DNA of 64,000 nucleotides, taken from Bacillus sp. AFS059628. GTDB taxonomy: Bacteria > Bacillota > Bacilli > Bacillales > Bacillaceae_G. Below, piece after piece: positions 52,768-62,705 of this stretch. The stretch is from assembly GCF_002571225.1 (NCBI RefSeq), contig NZ_NVEC01000003.1:107135-171134 (forward strand), given 5' to 3'. The notes beneath the pieces were generated by a model that searched no databases, was not told the DNA's origin, and saw only the letters and a program-made list of their open reading frames with translations. Positions within the stretch are counted from its first letter, which is position 1; each line of letters opens with the position of its first letter. Position numbers and translations under genes: made by a program.

Positions 52768-54660
52768 GTGGATCTAACGCAAATTCAAAACCCTAGTTTT
52801 TTGAAAGATATGTCTATCAGTGAACTAGAGGGATTGAGTGAGGATATTCGTAAGTTTTTAATTGAAGAGCTCTCTCAAACAGGTGGACATATTGCACCAA
52901 ATTTAGGTGTAGTAGAACTCACAATTGCTCTGCATAAATTATTTGATAGCCCAAAAGATAAATTTTTATGGGACGTAGGACATCAATCCTATGTACATAA
53001 AATTTTAACTGGACGTGCAAAAGAATTCGGTACATTAAGGCAATATCAAGGTCTATGTGGTTTCCCAAAACGTTGCGAGAGTGAGCACGATGTATGGGAG
53101 ACTGGCCATAGCTCGACATCATTATCTGCTGCGATGGGAATGGCTCTAGCACGTGATTTAAAGAAAACGAAAGAATATGTTATACCAATCATTGGTGATG
53201 GTGCTTTAACAGGCGGAATGGCTTTAGAGGCATTAAACCATATTGGACATGAAAAAACAGACATGATTGTTATTTTGAATGATAATGAAATGTCGATTGC
53301 ACCAAACGTTGGTGCACTTCATAATGTACTTGGACGTCTACGTACCGCAGGAAAATATCAGTGGGTAAAAGATGAATTAGAGTATATATTGAAGAAAATT
53401 CCAGCAGTTGGTGGGAAAGTTGCTGCGACAGCAGAGAAAATAAAAGATAGTCTTAAATATTTACTAGTATCCGGTGTCTTTTTCGAGGAGTTAGGCTTTA
53501 CGTATTTAGGTCCAGTCGATGGACATGATTATGAAAAGTTATTCGAAACGTTGCAATATGCAAAGAAAACAAAAGGTCCAGTGCTTGTTCATGTTATTAC
53601 GAAAAAAGGAAAAGGTTACAAACCAGCTGAGAGTGATGTTATTGGCACTTGGCATGGAACAGGACCTTATAAAATTGAATCAGGTGACTTCGTTAAACCG
53701 AAAGAAGTTGCACCAGCATGGAGTGCGGTTGTTAGTGAAACGGTACTTAAATTAGCGAGAACGGATGAGCGTATCGTTGCAATTACACCTGCGATGCCTG
53801 TCGGATCGAAACTTGAGAAATTCCAAAAAGAATTCCCAGATCGTATGATTGATGTAGGTATTGCAGAACAGCATGCTACAACAATGGCAGCAGGTATGGC
53901 AACGCAAGGTATGAAGCCATTCTTAGCGATTTATTCAACATTCTTACAAAGAGCATATGACCAAGTTGTTCATGATATATGCCGCCAAAATTTAAATGTT
54001 TTCATCGGAATTGATCGCTCTGGTTTAGTAGGAGCAGATGGTGAGACGCATCAAGGTGTATTTGATATCTCATTCTTACGCCACTTGCCGAATATGGTAC
54101 TTATGATGCCGAAAGACGAAAATGAAGGGCAGCATTTAGTATATACGGCGATGCAATATGAAGATGGACCGATCGCATTACGTTATGCGCGTGGTAATGG
54201 GCTTGGTGTTCATATGGATGAAGAATTAAAGACGATTCCAATCGGTTCATGGGAAACGTTAAAAGAAGGTACACAAGCTGCTATTTTAACATTTGGTACG
54301 ACAATACCAATGGCAATGGAAGCGGCTGAGCGTCTTGAAAAGGCTGGAGTTTCAGTGAAGGTAGTGAACGCTCGCTTTATTAAACCAATGGATGAAGCAT
54401 ATTTACATGACCTCTTAGGAAAAAATATACCGATTTTAACGATTGAAGAAGCTTGTTTAATCGGTGGTTTTGGAACGGGAGTAGTTGAATTTGCGTCTGA
54501 GAACGGGTACCATAGTGCGTTAATTGAACGAATGGGTATTCCAGACCGTTTCATAGAACACGGTAGTGTAACAAAATTATTAGAAGAAATTGGTTTAACG
54601 ACAGATGCTGTTGTAGACCGTATTCATACAATGATTCCATCAAAACAAAAAAGGGCGTAA
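52768..54660 (+). CDS. dxs: 1-deoxy-D-xylulose-5-phosphate synthase
   Basis: 630 residues from GTG 52768, which gives the typical start [16 protein letters not shown]; the GTG at 52759 is an alternative. It condenses pyruvate and glyceraldehyde 3-phosphate with thiamine diphosphate, the first step of the MEP isoprenoid pathway. [31 protein letters not shown] and the C-terminal [16 protein letters not shown] are family signatures. Two TTGACA-like boxes lie at about 52725-52740. yqxC starts 3 bases after its stop. Confidence 0.96.
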   Translation: MDLTQIQNPSFLKDMSISELEGLSEDIRKFLIEELSQTGGHIAPNLGVVELTIALHKLFDSPKDKFLWDVGHQSYVHKILTGRAKEFGTLRQYQGLCGFPKRCESEHDVWETGHSSTSLSAAMGMALARDLKKTKEYVIPIIGDGALTGGMALEALNHIGHEKTDMIVILNDNEMSIAPNVGALHNVLGRLRTAGKYQWVKDELEYILKKIPAVGGKVAATAEKIKDSLKYLLVSGVFFEELGFTYLGPVDGHDYEKLFETLQYAKKTKGPVLVHVITKKGKGYKPAESDVIGTWHGTGPYKIESGDFVKPKEVAPAWSAVVSETVLKLARTDERIVAITPAMPVGSKLEKFQKEFPDRMIDVGIAEQHATTMAAGMATQGMKPFLAIYSTFLQRAYDQVVHDICRQNLNVFIGIDRSGLVGADGETHQGVFDISFLRHLPNMVLMMPKDENEGQHLVYTAMQYEDGPIALRYARGNGLGVHMDEELKTIPIGSWETLKEGTQAAILTFGTTIPMAMEAAERLEKAGVSVKVVNARFIKPMDEAYLHDLLGKNIPILTIEEACLIGGFGTGVVEFASENGYHSALIERMGIPDRFIEHGSVTKLLEEIGLTTDAVVDRIHTMIPSKQKRA

Positions 54661-54663
54661 CAA

Positions 54664-55503
54664 ATGAGTGCAAAAAAAGAAAGAGTAGATGTACTATTAG
54701 TAGAGCGAGGACTTATAGAAACACGTGAGAAAGCAAAACGCGCCATTATGGCCGGACTTGTATATGCGAATGAGATGAGGCTGGATAAGCCAGGAGAGAA
54801 AATCCCACAAGATACAGAAATTACGGTGAAGGGACAAGTTATGCCGTATGTAAGCCGTGGTGGTTATAAACTTGAAAAGGCGTTAGAGACATTTCAACTT
54901 GATTTACAAGATAAAGTTATGATAGATATTGGTTCATCAACTGGTGGCTTTACCGATTGTGCGCTTCAAAATGGAGCAAAATTATCTTACGCATTAGATG
55001 TAGGGTATAATCAACTTGCATGGAAATTGCGTCAAGATGAGCGTGTTGTCGTAATGGAACGAACAAACTTCCGTTACGTAACGCCAGCAGACTTAGAACG
55101 TGGTTTACCGCAATTTGCTAGTATCGATGTTTCATTTATATCATTAAAGCTTATATTGCCAGTTTTAAAAACAATGCTTATGCCAAATGGAGATGTAGCA
55201 GCGTTAATTAAACCGCAGTTTGAAGCTGGAAGAGAGCAAGTTGGTAAAAAAGGTATCGTTCGTGATCGAAAAGTACATGAGGCTGTTGTAGAAATGATTG
55301 TCGACTTTGCTATAAAAGAAGGATACGACGTAGCAGGTTTAACGTTCTCACCGATTACGGGCGGGGATGGTAACATTGAATTTTTAATTCATCTGAAATG
55401 GCATGGTGAACGTGAGAATGGCGAAAATCATTCTCCGGTTTCTGTTGAGCAAGTAGTTGCAGAGGCGCATGATGTCCTAAAACAAAAAGGGAAAGGGGAA
55501 TAA
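54664..55503 (+). CDS. yqxC: TlyA-family rRNA (cytidine-2'-O)-methyltransferase YqxC
   Basis: 279 residues. An N-terminal S4 RNA-binding domain (RVDVLLVERGLIETREKAKRAI...) joins an FtsJ-like methyltransferase domain with SAM motif DIGSSTGGFTDCALQNGA and KDKE-type residues. TlyA enzymes act on rRNA, and this is the B. subtilis yqxC position between dxs and ahrC. Its substrate in Bacillus has not been seen here. Confidence 0.88.
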   Translation: MSAKKERVDVLLVERGLIETREKAKRAIMAGLVYANEMRLDKPGEKIPQDTEITVKGQVMPYVSRGGYKLEKALETFQLDLQDKVMIDIGSSTGGFTDCALQNGAKLSYALDVGYNQLAWKLRQDERVVVMERTNFRYVTPADLERGLPQFASIDVSFISLKLILPVLKTMLMPNGDVAALIKPQFEAGREQVGKKGIVRDRKVHEAVVEMIVDFAIKEGYDVAGLTFSPITGGDGNIEFLIHLKWHGERENGENHSPVSVEQVVAEAHDVLKQKGKGE

Positions 55504-55645
55504 CATATGTTGTTCCTCTTTTTGTTGTAATTGTATAATGATTGTAAAAACAATTGTGTACAAGTAACGAATTATAAGTTAACATAAATAAGTGAAGTAT
55601 ACCAATGTTTAAACTATGGTAAGAGATAGTGTGAGGTGCAAATGT

Positions 55646-56095
55646 ATGAATAAAGGTCAGCGCCATATTAAAATCAGGGAAATTATTGCGAACAAAGAAA
55701 TTGAAACACAAGATGAATTAGTTGATATTTTACGTAATGAGGGATTTAATGTAACGCAAGCAACAGTATCGCGCGATATTAAAGAACTGCACTTAGTGAA
55801 AGTACCATTACATGATGGTCGCTATAAATATAGCTTGCCAGCAGATCAACGATTTAACCCGTTACAAAAATTAAAACGTAATCTAGTGGATTCATTTGTA
55901 AAATTAGACACGGCAGGACATATGCTTGTGCTAAAAACATTGCCTGGTAACGCTCATTCACTTGGGGCACTTATTGATCATTTAGAGTGGGATGAGATCA
56001 TCGGAACCATTTGTGGTGATGATACTTGCTTAATTATTTGCCGTACACCTGAAGATACAGGTGTTGTCTCTGATCGTTTCTTAAATATGCTGTAA
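55646..56095 (+). CDS. ahrC: Arginine repressor AhrC/ArgR
   Basis: 149 residues from ATG 55646 (GAGGTGC upstream). The N-terminal winged helix is [32 protein letters not shown] with [12 protein letters not shown] as the recognition helix. The C-terminal oligomerisation/arginine domain holds [12 protein letters not shown] and the [10 protein letters not shown] strand. It represses arginine synthesis and activates catabolism. Located between yqxC and recN as in B. subtilis. Confidence 0.95.
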   Translation: MNKGQRHIKIREIIANKEIETQDELVDILRNEGFNVTQATVSRDIKELHLVKVPLHDGRYKYSLPADQRFNPLQKLKRNLVDSFVKLDTAGHMLVLKTLPGNAHSLGALIDHLEWDEIIGTICGDDTCLIICRTPEDTGVVSDRFLNML

Positions 56096-56362
56096 CAAAA
56101 AAATCTTGTTTGCTTTCCTCTGTAAAGTGGAAAGTGAACAGGATATTTTTATTGGTTAAAAACGTGAATTCTTAATTGTAATATAATATTTTCTTTGAAT
56201 AAAATTAGAAAATAGGTGGATTGACCCGTAAAACAAATGTTTGGTACAATGGAGCGGTTAGAAGAGTAATTTATACATACAAACATATAGTATGACTATT
56301 TGAATAAAGAACTGAGAAAAGCCCTGAATAGGGGATTAGTTTATAACGAGGTGAATGGGGCA

Positions 56363-58102
56363 TTGTTATCGGAATTATCGATTAGAAACTTTGCTATTAT
56401 TGAGGCATTAAATATTTCTTTTCAAAAAGGATTAACGGTTTTAAGTGGTGAAACAGGAGCCGGAAAATCGATTATTATTGATGCGATTAGTTTACTTGTA
56501 GGTGGTCGTGGTTCAGCCGAATTCGTTCGATACGGGACGGAAAAAGCTGAGATAGAGGGGCTATTTTATGTAGAAGATGATAAGCATCCATGTATTGAAA
56601 AGGCAGAAGAGTTGGACATAGAAATAGAAGACGGCATGATTATTTTGAAGCGTGATATCGCTGCAAACGGAAAAAGTGTATGTCGTGTAAATGGGAAATT
56701 AGTTACTCTTAGTGTATTAAAAGAAATTGGAAAAACACTTGTTGATATTCATGGACAGCACGAAACGCAAGATTTAATGAATGAAGAGCGTCATTTATTT
56801 ATGCTCGATCATTTTGATGGAGAGCGTATTGTTAAACAATTGGATATATATCAAAACGTATACGCTGATTATGAGAAGTTAAAAAAACAGTTAAAATCGT
56901 TAAGTGAAAATGAACAACAAATGGCGCATCGCTTAGATTTAATTCAATTCCAGCATGAAGAAATCCGTAAGGCGGATTTAAAGATGGATGAAGAAAATGA
57001 ATTGACTGAAGAACGCTTGCAAATTTCTAATTTCGAAAAAATTTATAAAGCATTAGGCGATGCATATCGCTCGTTAAGCGCGGACGGACAAGGATTAGAT
57101 AATGTAAGAAGCGCAATGGGACAAATGGAGAGTATTACACATTTAGATGAAGTGTATCAAGAAAATCATGACTCAATTGCAAATAGCTATTACTTATTAG
57201 AAGAAGTTGCGTATCAACTGAGAGAAAAGCTCGATATGATGGAATATGATCCGAATCGTTTAGACGAAATTGAAACGCGTTTAAATGAAATTCGTATGCT
57301 AAAGAGAAAATATGGAAATACTGTAGAAGAGATTTTAGCGTATGCTGATAAAATTGAACAAGAAATTTTTACGATTGAAAATAAAGACGTTCATATTGAA
57401 ACGACGAAGAAGCAGTTAAAGGAATTAGAAAGTGTTATTCTGAAAGAAGCAACGTTGTTAAGTAATATGCGTCATGAGCTGGCAGAGCATCTTACAAATG
57501 CCATTCATCAGGAATTAAAAGAATTATATATGGAAAAAACAAAATTTGAAGTGAGAATTATGAAGAGAGAAGGAAATGCTGAAGAGCCTCTTGTGGAGGG
57601 AGCACCAGTAAGACTTACGGCGGATGGCTATGACCATGTGGAATTTTATATTTCAACAAATCCAGGTGAGCCGTTAAAGCCACTTTCAAAGGTCGCTTCC
57701 GGCGGAGAGTTATCTCGTATTATTTTAGCTTTAAAAAGTATTTTTTCTAAGCATCAAGGTGTTGCATCTGTAATTTTTGATGAGGTGGATACTGGTGTAA
57801 GTGGTCGAGTTGCACAGGCTATTGCGGAAAAAATTTATCGAGTATCAGTAAACTCACAAGTACTTTGTATTACGCACTTACCTCAAGTAGCTTCAATGGC
57901 GGATTCGCATTTATTTATTCGAAAACAAGTAGCGAATGATCGAACAATTACGTCAGTTACCGTTTTAACTATGGAGGATAAAGTAACAGAAATAGCTCGA
58001 ATGATTTCTGGTGTGGAAATTACAGATTTAACGACAGAACATGCGAAAGAATTACTCACGCAAGCGCATCATTTTAAACAGACAGCAGAGGCTATCCAGT
58101 AA
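56363..58102 (+). CDS. recN: DNA repair protein RecN
   Basis: 579 residues from TTG 56363, 9 bases after GAGGTG (56348-56353); this matches the usual MLSELSIRNFAIIE start. The frame extends upstream to TTG 56300 without support. SMC-like ATPase: Walker A GETGAGKSIIIDAI, central coiled coil (residues about 150-350), C-terminal signature KVASGGELSRIILALK and Walker B VIFDEVDTGVSG. It acts early in double-strand-break repair. Confidence 0.94.
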   Translation: MLSELSIRNFAIIEALNISFQKGLTVLSGETGAGKSIIIDAISLLVGGRGSAEFVRYGTEKAEIEGLFYVEDDKHPCIEKAEELDIEIEDGMIILKRDIAANGKSVCRVNGKLVTLSVLKEIGKTLVDIHGQHETQDLMNEERHLFMLDHFDGERIVKQLDIYQNVYADYEKLKKQLKSLSENEQQMAHRLDLIQFQHEEIRKADLKMDEENELTEERLQISNFEKIYKALGDAYRSLSADGQGLDNVRSAMGQMESITHLDEVYQENHDSIANSYYLLEEVAYQLREKLDMMEYDPNRLDEIETRLNEIRMLKRKYGNTVEEILAYADKIEQEIFTIENKDVHIETTKKQLKELESVILKEATLLSNMRHELAEHLTNAIHQELKELYMEKTKFEVRIMKREGNAEEPLVEGAPVRLTADGYDHVEFYISTNPGEPLKPLSKVASGGELSRIILALKSIFSKHQGVASVIFDEVDTGVSGRVAQAIAEKIYRVSVNSQVLCITHLPQVASMADSHLFIRKQVANDRTITSVTVLTMEDKVTEIARMISGVEITDLTTEHAKELLTQAHHFKQTAEAIQ

Positions 58103-58119
58103 TGGATAGCTTTTTTTCT
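58088..58119 (+). terminator. Intrinsic terminator of recN
   Basis: GCTATCCA pairs with TGGATAGC around GTAA, followed by seven T; it overlaps the recN stop. Confidence 0.85.
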
Positions 58120-58229
58120 CAAAAAATGATTTCTTAATTCTTCCGGTTATAAATAAAGCACTGCAAGGAGAGATTAAAAAGTGAAGCCAAGAGGCTGAAT
58201 GTGGGGTAGGAGCGAGGAGAGTGAACAAA

Positions 58230-59519
58230 TTGAAATTAGAAAGATTTCGCAAAATAATAGGTATTTTTCTCCTTGTTTCTTTAGTTTTTATAGGGTGTTT
58301 TAAACCGCTTCGAACGTTTATTTCATCCCCGAAGCAACTTGTTGTTTTTGAAGGACAACAATCAGAAATAGCTTCATTACCAGTGTTTCAAGCTTCATCT
58401 ACAGATCGTCATGTGTTTACAGTAAGTTCAAATGAACAAAAACAAGGACTTATGGTAAATTCTCATCAAAATGGTGAAGCAGATATGGTGTTTCAACTTG
58501 CTGGTTTTCCAGTGAAAAAAGTGAATGTGAAAGTATTGAAAGATTTCAAAGTTATTCCAGGTGGACAATCAATTGGTGTGAAGTTAAACACAAAAGGGGT
58601 ACTTGTTGTAGGCCATCATTTAATTCAAACTGAAAAAGGAAAAGTATCTCCTGGTGAAACAGCTGGTGTGCAAATTGGAGATATGATTACTGAAATTAAC
58701 GGTAAAACAATTGAAAGAATGAGTGATGTAGCGCCATTTATTCATAGTAGTGGTGAAACTGGCGAACCGCTTAATCTTGTTCTATTAAGAGATGGAAAAC
58801 AAATTCGTACTAAGTTAAAACCACAAAAAGACAGTGGAGAATCGTCATATCGCATTGGTTTATATATTCGTGATTCAGCAGCTGGAATTGGAACAATGAC
58901 ATTTGTTCATCCTGATTCTATGAAATATGGAGCACTTGGTCATGTTATTTCTGATAACGATACAAAAAAGCCGATTCAAGTCGAAGATGGACAAATTATG
59001 CGTTCGACAGTTACATCGATTGAAAGAGGTAGTCATGGGAATCCAGGAGAGAAATTAGCAAGATTCTCACCGGATCGTGAAGTGATTGGCAATATTACAA
59101 TAAACAGTCCGTTTGGTATTTTTGGCAAATTGAATACAAATATGACAAATGGCGTAATGGATAAAGCAATGCCTATTGCGCTATCTCATCAAGTAAAAGA
59201 AGGACCGGCAAAAATATTAACAGTTATTGATCAAGATAAAGTGGAAGCGTTTGATATTGAAGTTGTTAGTACAGTACCGCAAAAGTTTCCAGCAACGAAA
59301 GGCATGGTAATAAAAGTAACAGACAAACGTTTGTTAGCGAAAACGGGTGGTATCGTACAAGGGATGAGCGGAAGTCCAATTGTACAAAACGGGAAAGTAA
59401 TTGGTGCTGTTACACATGTATTTGTAAATGATCCAACATCAGGATATGGTGTTCATATTGAATGGATGTTACATGAGGCTGGAATTAACATTTATGATCA
59501 AGAAAGAAAAGCGAGCTAA
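58230..59519 (+). CDS. spoIVB: SpoIVB serine peptidase (S55), stage IV sporulation
   Basis: 429 residues from TTG 58230, chosen because GAGGAGA (58214-58220) touches the GTG at 58221 but is 9 bases from this TTG. An N-terminal membrane/signal segment ([16 protein letters not shown]) is followed by a PDZ domain (residues about 95-195) and the S55 peptidase domain. Catalytic His238 ([10 protein letters not shown]) and Ser380 ([11 protein letters not shown]) are in place. It signals from the forespore to activate SigK processing. spo0A lies next. Confidence 0.95.
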   Translation: MKLERFRKIIGIFLLVSLVFIGCFKPLRTFISSPKQLVVFEGQQSEIASLPVFQASSTDRHVFTVSSNEQKQGLMVNSHQNGEADMVFQLAGFPVKKVNVKVLKDFKVIPGGQSIGVKLNTKGVLVVGHHLIQTEKGKVSPGETAGVQIGDMITEINGKTIERMSDVAPFIHSSGETGEPLNLVLLRDGKQIRTKLKPQKDSGESSYRIGLYIRDSAAGIGTMTFVHPDSMKYGALGHVISDNDTKKPIQVEDGQIMRSTVTSIERGSHGNPGEKLARFSPDREVIGNITINSPFGIFGKLNTNMTNGVMDKAMPIALSHQVKEGPAKILTVIDQDKVEAFDIEVVSTVPQKFPATKGMVIKVTDKRLLAKTGGIVQGMSGSPIVQNGKVIGAVTHVFVNDPTSGYGVHIEWMLHEAGINIYDQERKAS

Positions 59520-59541
59520 TTAATAATTAGCTCGCTTTTCT
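59505..59541. terminator. Intrinsic terminator of spoIVB
   Basis: A perfect 17-base-pair stem (AGAAAAGCGAGCTAATT and its complement) around AAT includes the stop codon; T-rich on the exit side. Confidence 0.88.
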
Positions 59542-59735
59542 ATTGAAAAATTCGTTGAAATTTTGTAAAAGCTCCGCAAGAGGTGTTTTTTGTTGTAAAA
59601 TAAAAGGAAAGGGTTGAACGTTTCGTTGTATTTCTATGATGGAATGTGTTGCGAAAGGGAATAAATGAACGATAAACATATTTTTTTGTGATTTTATCGG
59701 AAAGTAACAAACTTTAAAAGGGAATTTTCACACAA

Positions 59736-59743
59736 TTGTCGAA
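59736..59743. promoter_or_regulatory. 0A box upstream of spo0A
   Basis: TTGTCGAA matches the 0A box consensus TGNCGAA, 64 bases before the spo0A start, consistent with autoregulation by Spo0A~P as in B. subtilis. Confidence 0.65.
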
Positions 59744-59806
59744 CAATTCATGTAGCCTAGAAGGATACACATGTCGGAGAATCGATTCGGTAAGGGAGGA
59801 AAAGCT

Positions 59807-60601
59807 GTGGAGAAAATTAAAGTATGTCTTGTGGATGATAATAAAGAATTAGTATCAATGCTAGAGAGTTATGTAGCTGCTCAAGATGATATGGAAGTAA
59901 TCGGTACTGCTTATAATGGTCAAGAGTGTTTAAATTTATTAAAAGATAAACAGCCGGATGTACTCGTATTAGATATTATTATGCCACATTTAGATGGTTT
60001 AGCTGTACTAGAGAAAATGCGACATATTGAAAGGTTAAGACAGCCTAGCGTAATTATGTTGACAGCATTTGGACAAGAAGATGTGACGAAAAAAGCAGTT
60101 GACTTAGGTGCTTCATATTTTATATTAAAACCATTTGATATGGAGAATTTAACGAGTCATATTCGTCAAGTGAGCGGTAAAGCGAACGCTACTATTAAAC
60201 GTCCACTGCCATCTTTCCGATCAGCAACAACAGTAGATGGAAAACCGAAAAACTTAGACGCGAGCATTACGAGTATCATTCATGAAATTGGTGTGCCAGC
60301 TCATATTAAAGGGTACATGTACTTAAGGGAAGCAATTTCTATGGTGTATAATGACATCGAATTACTTGGATCTATTACGAAAGTATTGTATCCAGATATC
60401 GCGAAGAAATATAATACAACAGCAAGCCGCGTTGAACGCGCAATCCGTCATGCAATTGAAGTAGCATGGAGTCGTGGGAATATCGATTCTATTTCGTCCT
60501 TATTCGGTTATACAGTATCTATGTCAAAAGCAAAACCTACGAATTCCGAGTTCATTGCAATGGTTGCGGATAAGTTGAGACTTGAACATAAGGCTAGCTG
60601 A
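59807..60601 (+). CDS. spo0A: Sporulation master regulator Spo0A
   Basis: 264 residues from GTG 59807 (GGGAGG upstream). An in-frame ATG at 59771 would add 12 residues and is less likely. Receiver domain: acidic pair Asp10/Asp11, phospho-acceptor Asp56 ([10 protein letters not shown]), Thr86 and Lys108. DNA-binding domain with the Spo0A_C recognition region [23 protein letters not shown] and [13 protein letters not shown]. It controls entry to sporulation, and spoIIIA and spoIVB in this window act later in that programme. Confidence 0.97.
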   Translation: MEKIKVCLVDDNKELVSMLESYVAAQDDMEVIGTAYNGQECLNLLKDKQPDVLVLDIIMPHLDGLAVLEKMRHIERLRQPSVIMLTAFGQEDVTKKAVDLGASYFILKPFDMENLTSHIRQVSGKANATIKRPLPSFRSATTVDGKPKNLDASITSIIHEIGVPAHIKGYMYLREAISMVYNDIELLGSITKVLYPDIAKKYNTTASRVERAIRHAIEVAWSRGNIDSISSLFGYTVSMSKAKPTNSEFIAMVADKLRLEHKAS

Positions 60602-60887
60602 GAGTAAAAATAGTAAGAGATATAAGTTTTAGTAAAGCTTAATCATTCTTTAAATTGATACTTGATATTAAATGGAAAACCAATGAACTTTTTATTTCAT
60701 GACCAATGAATGTTAGAATTCGTTGGTCTTTTTATTTACTTTAATTTAAGGATTTTGAAGGAATACATATTTATATAGAAAAATGCAGTGGAAATAAGGA
60801 TATGTACAGGAAACACATGGGTTTGACGTCATAATCTCTATAACGTATCATTGATTTGGAAAAAAAGAGAAATAGGAGAATGGAAGA
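60602..60887 (+). other. spo0A-downstream intergenic region
   Basis: No supported gene is visible. The region holds the terminator at 60701-60735 and is otherwise AT-rich. Frames here are short and lack ribosome-binding sites until the micro-ORF at 60888. Confidence 0.4.
60701..60735 (+). terminator. Intrinsic terminator of spo0A
   Basis: GACCAATGAA pairs with TTCGTTGGTC (one G-U) and is followed by a T run. Confidence 0.75.
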
Positions 60888-60973
60888 ATGACTGTAAAAA
60901 AATAGTGAATCGAGTTTACCTAATCATTGTTATGGCAGTGTGTTTATCTATATTTTCAAGGGATATTCTGTAA
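60888..60973 (+). pseudogene. Frameshifted small membrane peptide (poly-A slip)
   Basis: AGGAG (60874-60878) is 9 bases before ATG 60888. The frame reads MTVKK and stops inside a run of seven A (60896-60902). One base back, the same DNA continues IVNRVYLIIVMAVCLSIFSRDIL, a single membrane helix, to the stop at 60971. This suggests a small gene broken by loss of an A, or expression by slippage on the A run. The next gene starts 12 bases after the stop. Confidence 0.4.
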
Positions 60974-60985
60974 AGGTGTTAAGTA

Positions 60986-61189
60986 GTGTTTGATAAAAAG
61001 AAAGATGAAAATGAATCGGAGGTTATACGAATTACGATAATTAGTACATTAGGGGTATTTGCTTTCTTGTTACTATGGGAAACAGCTCCTCATTATATGT
61101 ATGAGTCATTTGCATTTATGAATATTCCAGCTTCTTTAGGCTTGTATAAATTGTTTATGATTTTTAACAAAGAAAAGCAAAATGTATAA
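60986..61189 (+). CDS. Small membrane protein, 67 residues
   Basis: It starts at GTG 60986, 7 bases after AAAGGTG. A charged N-terminus (MFDKKKDENESEVI) is followed by two hydrophobic segments (IRITIISTLGVFAFLLLW and AFMNIPASLGLYKLFMIF). I do not recognise a family. A GC-rich stem lies 28 bases after the stop. Confidence 0.5.
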   Translation: MFDKKKDENESEVIRITIISTLGVFAFLLLWETAPHYMYESFAFMNIPASLGLYKLFMIFNKEKQNV

Positions 61190-61217
61190 TTTGAGTAACT
61201 AAAAATGAGTAATGAGA

Positions 61218-61244
61218 ACCCCCTCTTTTGTTAAAAGAGGGGGT
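61218..61244. terminator. Strong stem-loop, terminator-like without T run
   Basis: ACCCCCTCTTTT pairs perfectly with AAAAGAGGGGGT around GTT. There is no T tract on the exit side (TAAATG), so it may be an imperfect terminator or an mRNA-stabilising hairpin. Confidence 0.5.
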
Positions 61245-61333
61245 AAATGTTTAAAGAAAAGATTAAATGGAATTATAGTACATCCGTTAAAGGATTTTAG
61301 TGAGGAAGTCATCCATGTTATAATAGAAAATAA

Positions 61334-61358
61334 TAAAAAGTCCTGCAAAACAGGACTG
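61334..61358 (-). terminator. Intrinsic terminator of the YycC-family gene
   Basis: On the minus strand, AGTCCTG pairs with CAGGACT around TTTTG and is followed by five T. Confidence 0.75.
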
Positions 61359-61360
61359 TA

Positions 61361-61507
61361 TTATTCTTCGTCTTTATTTTGTTTTTCTAATTCAACTAAC
61401 TTTTGAATTAAAATGTGCTGCGGCATATGCATAAGTTGTTCAAGTGGAACACCTAATGCTTTTGATAGGCGGACAGCAGTATCTGGAGAAATTTGTAATG
61501 GTCTCAT
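61361..61507 (-). CDS. YycC family protein, 48 residues
   Basis: A very short gene with the strong site AAAGGAGG, 7 bases before the ATG. The product starts MRPLQISPDTAVRLSKALGV and continues with EQLMHMPQHILIQKLVELEK, a pattern I recognise from YycC proteins of Bacillus. It is soluble and helical and may form a helix-turn-helix-like fold. Function unknown. It is divergent from the glycerophosphodiesterase gene. Confidence 0.72.
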   Translation of the reverse strand: MRPLQISPDTAVRLSKALGVPLEQLMHMPQHILIQKLVELEKQNKDEE

Positions 61508-61557
61508 AGAAGTACCTCCTTTTTCGTATAGTATAGCATAAGATTGGGGGAGTGAGG

Positions 61558-62286
61558 ATGACTCTTATATTTGCACATCGTGGTGCAGCGGGAACATACC
61601 CAGAAAATACGATGATTTCATTTGAAGCAGCGGAATCTTTTAGAGCGGATGGAATTGAACTTGATGTTCAATTAACGAAAGACGGAAAGGTTGTCGTCAT
61701 TCATGATGAAACAGTGAACCGGACAACAAACGGAAAAGGTGCGGTTCGAAATTATGTATATGAGGATTTATGTAAATTAGATGCAAGCTATAAATTTGGT
61801 GATAAAGTAGGGTTTTGTAAAATACCTCTTTTAGAAGAGGTGTTAGAATGGATTGAACAAACAGAGTTGCTGCTTAATATTGAACTTAAAAATAATAAAA
61901 TTCCATACAGAGGCTTAGAAGAAGAAGTTATAACGCTTGTACGTAAATTTAATTTAGAAGATCGTGTTATATTTTCCTCATTTAATCACTACAGTATGAA
62001 AAGGTGTCATATGATGGCTCCTGATATCCAAACAGCGATTTTATATCGCGAAGGTTTGCATAGTCCATGGGCATATGCGAAAAAAATGGGCGCTACAGCA
62101 GTACACCCCAATTATCGTTATCTTCAAGATGCTATTGCTGAACTAACGATGGAAAGTGATGTAGAGGTTCGCCCCTATACAATTAATGAAGAAACACTTA
62201 TGCGGAAATATTTTGATATGAAAATTTCCGCAATTATTACTGATTATCCTGAAACGGCAAGAACGTTATTGCCAATAAAAAAATGA
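61558..62286 (+). CDS. yqiK: Glycerophosphodiester phosphodiesterase
   Basis: 242 residues from ATG 61558 (GGGGGAG upstream). It hydrolyses glycerophosphodiesters to glycerol 3-phosphate and an alcohol. GDPD motifs: FAHRGAAGTYPENT with catalytic His, ELDVQLTKDGKVVVIHDETVNRTT with metal Glu/Asp and the second His, and NIELKN. No signal peptide, so it is cytoplasmic (the yqiK/ugpQ type). Position matches B. subtilis yqiK near bkdR. A terminator follows the stop. Confidence 0.92.
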   Translation: MTLIFAHRGAAGTYPENTMISFEAAESFRADGIELDVQLTKDGKVVVIHDETVNRTTNGKGAVRNYVYEDLCKLDASYKFGDKVGFCKIPLLEEVLEWIEQTELLLNIELKNNKIPYRGLEEEVITLVRKFNLEDRVIFSSFNHYSMKRCHMMAPDIQTAILYREGLHSPWAYAKKMGATAVHPNYRYLQDAIAELTMESDVEVRPYTINEETLMRKYFDMKISAIITDYPETARTLLPIKK

Positions 62287-62315
62287 GGCCGCGTGTAACG
62301 GTCTCATTTTTTTAT
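62275..62315. terminator. Bidirectional intrinsic terminator
   Basis: AAAAAATGAGGCCG pairs with CGGTCTCATTTTTT (one G-U) between convergent genes. Confidence 0.8.
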
Positions 62316-62335
62316 TGGTAAATAGTGAGGATTTC

Positions 62336-62569
62336 CTATCTTCTAAAGCGAGCTTGTACTTTATTTCGTTTACGGTCTCGGTGTAAGACGAAGCCACCAA
62401 AAATATAAAAACCGAGTCCGAAGCAAAGAGCGCCAATTAAAAATTGTAACCAAAGTATAGAGAGTGGAGGAAATAGAATCCCGAATACTGTATCTCTCAT
62501 TAACTTAATGCCAAGCACAGCTAATGAAATAGGGATGAGTGCTAATAATAGAGCAAGGTAACGCTGCAT
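62336..62569 (-). CDS. yqzF: DUF2627 membrane protein YqzF
   Basis: 77 residues. Two or three hydrophobic helices (YLALLLALIPISLAVLGIKL and LQFLIGALCFGLGFYIFGGF) are followed by a basic C-terminus (HRDRKRNKVQARFRR). The IKLMRDTVFGIL and RDRKRNKVQ segments are typical of DUF2627/YqzF proteins next to bkdR in Bacillus. GGAGCG precedes the ATG. Function unknown. Confidence 0.8.
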   Translation of the reverse strand: MQRYLALLLALIPISLAVLGIKLMRDTVFGILFPPLSILWLQFLIGALCFGLGFYIFGGFVLHRDRKRNKVQARFRR

Positions 62570-62705
62570 ATAAACGCTCCTTTTCAGATTATTTTGTTTA
62601 TTTTAATGATGTTATATGAAAAGGGGGTTTGTCAAGAGGGGGCTGAACGAGTAAGATAAGGGTGTGAAAAATTTTGCAGAGATACTTCGAGAGGAAGTGG
62701 AATAT

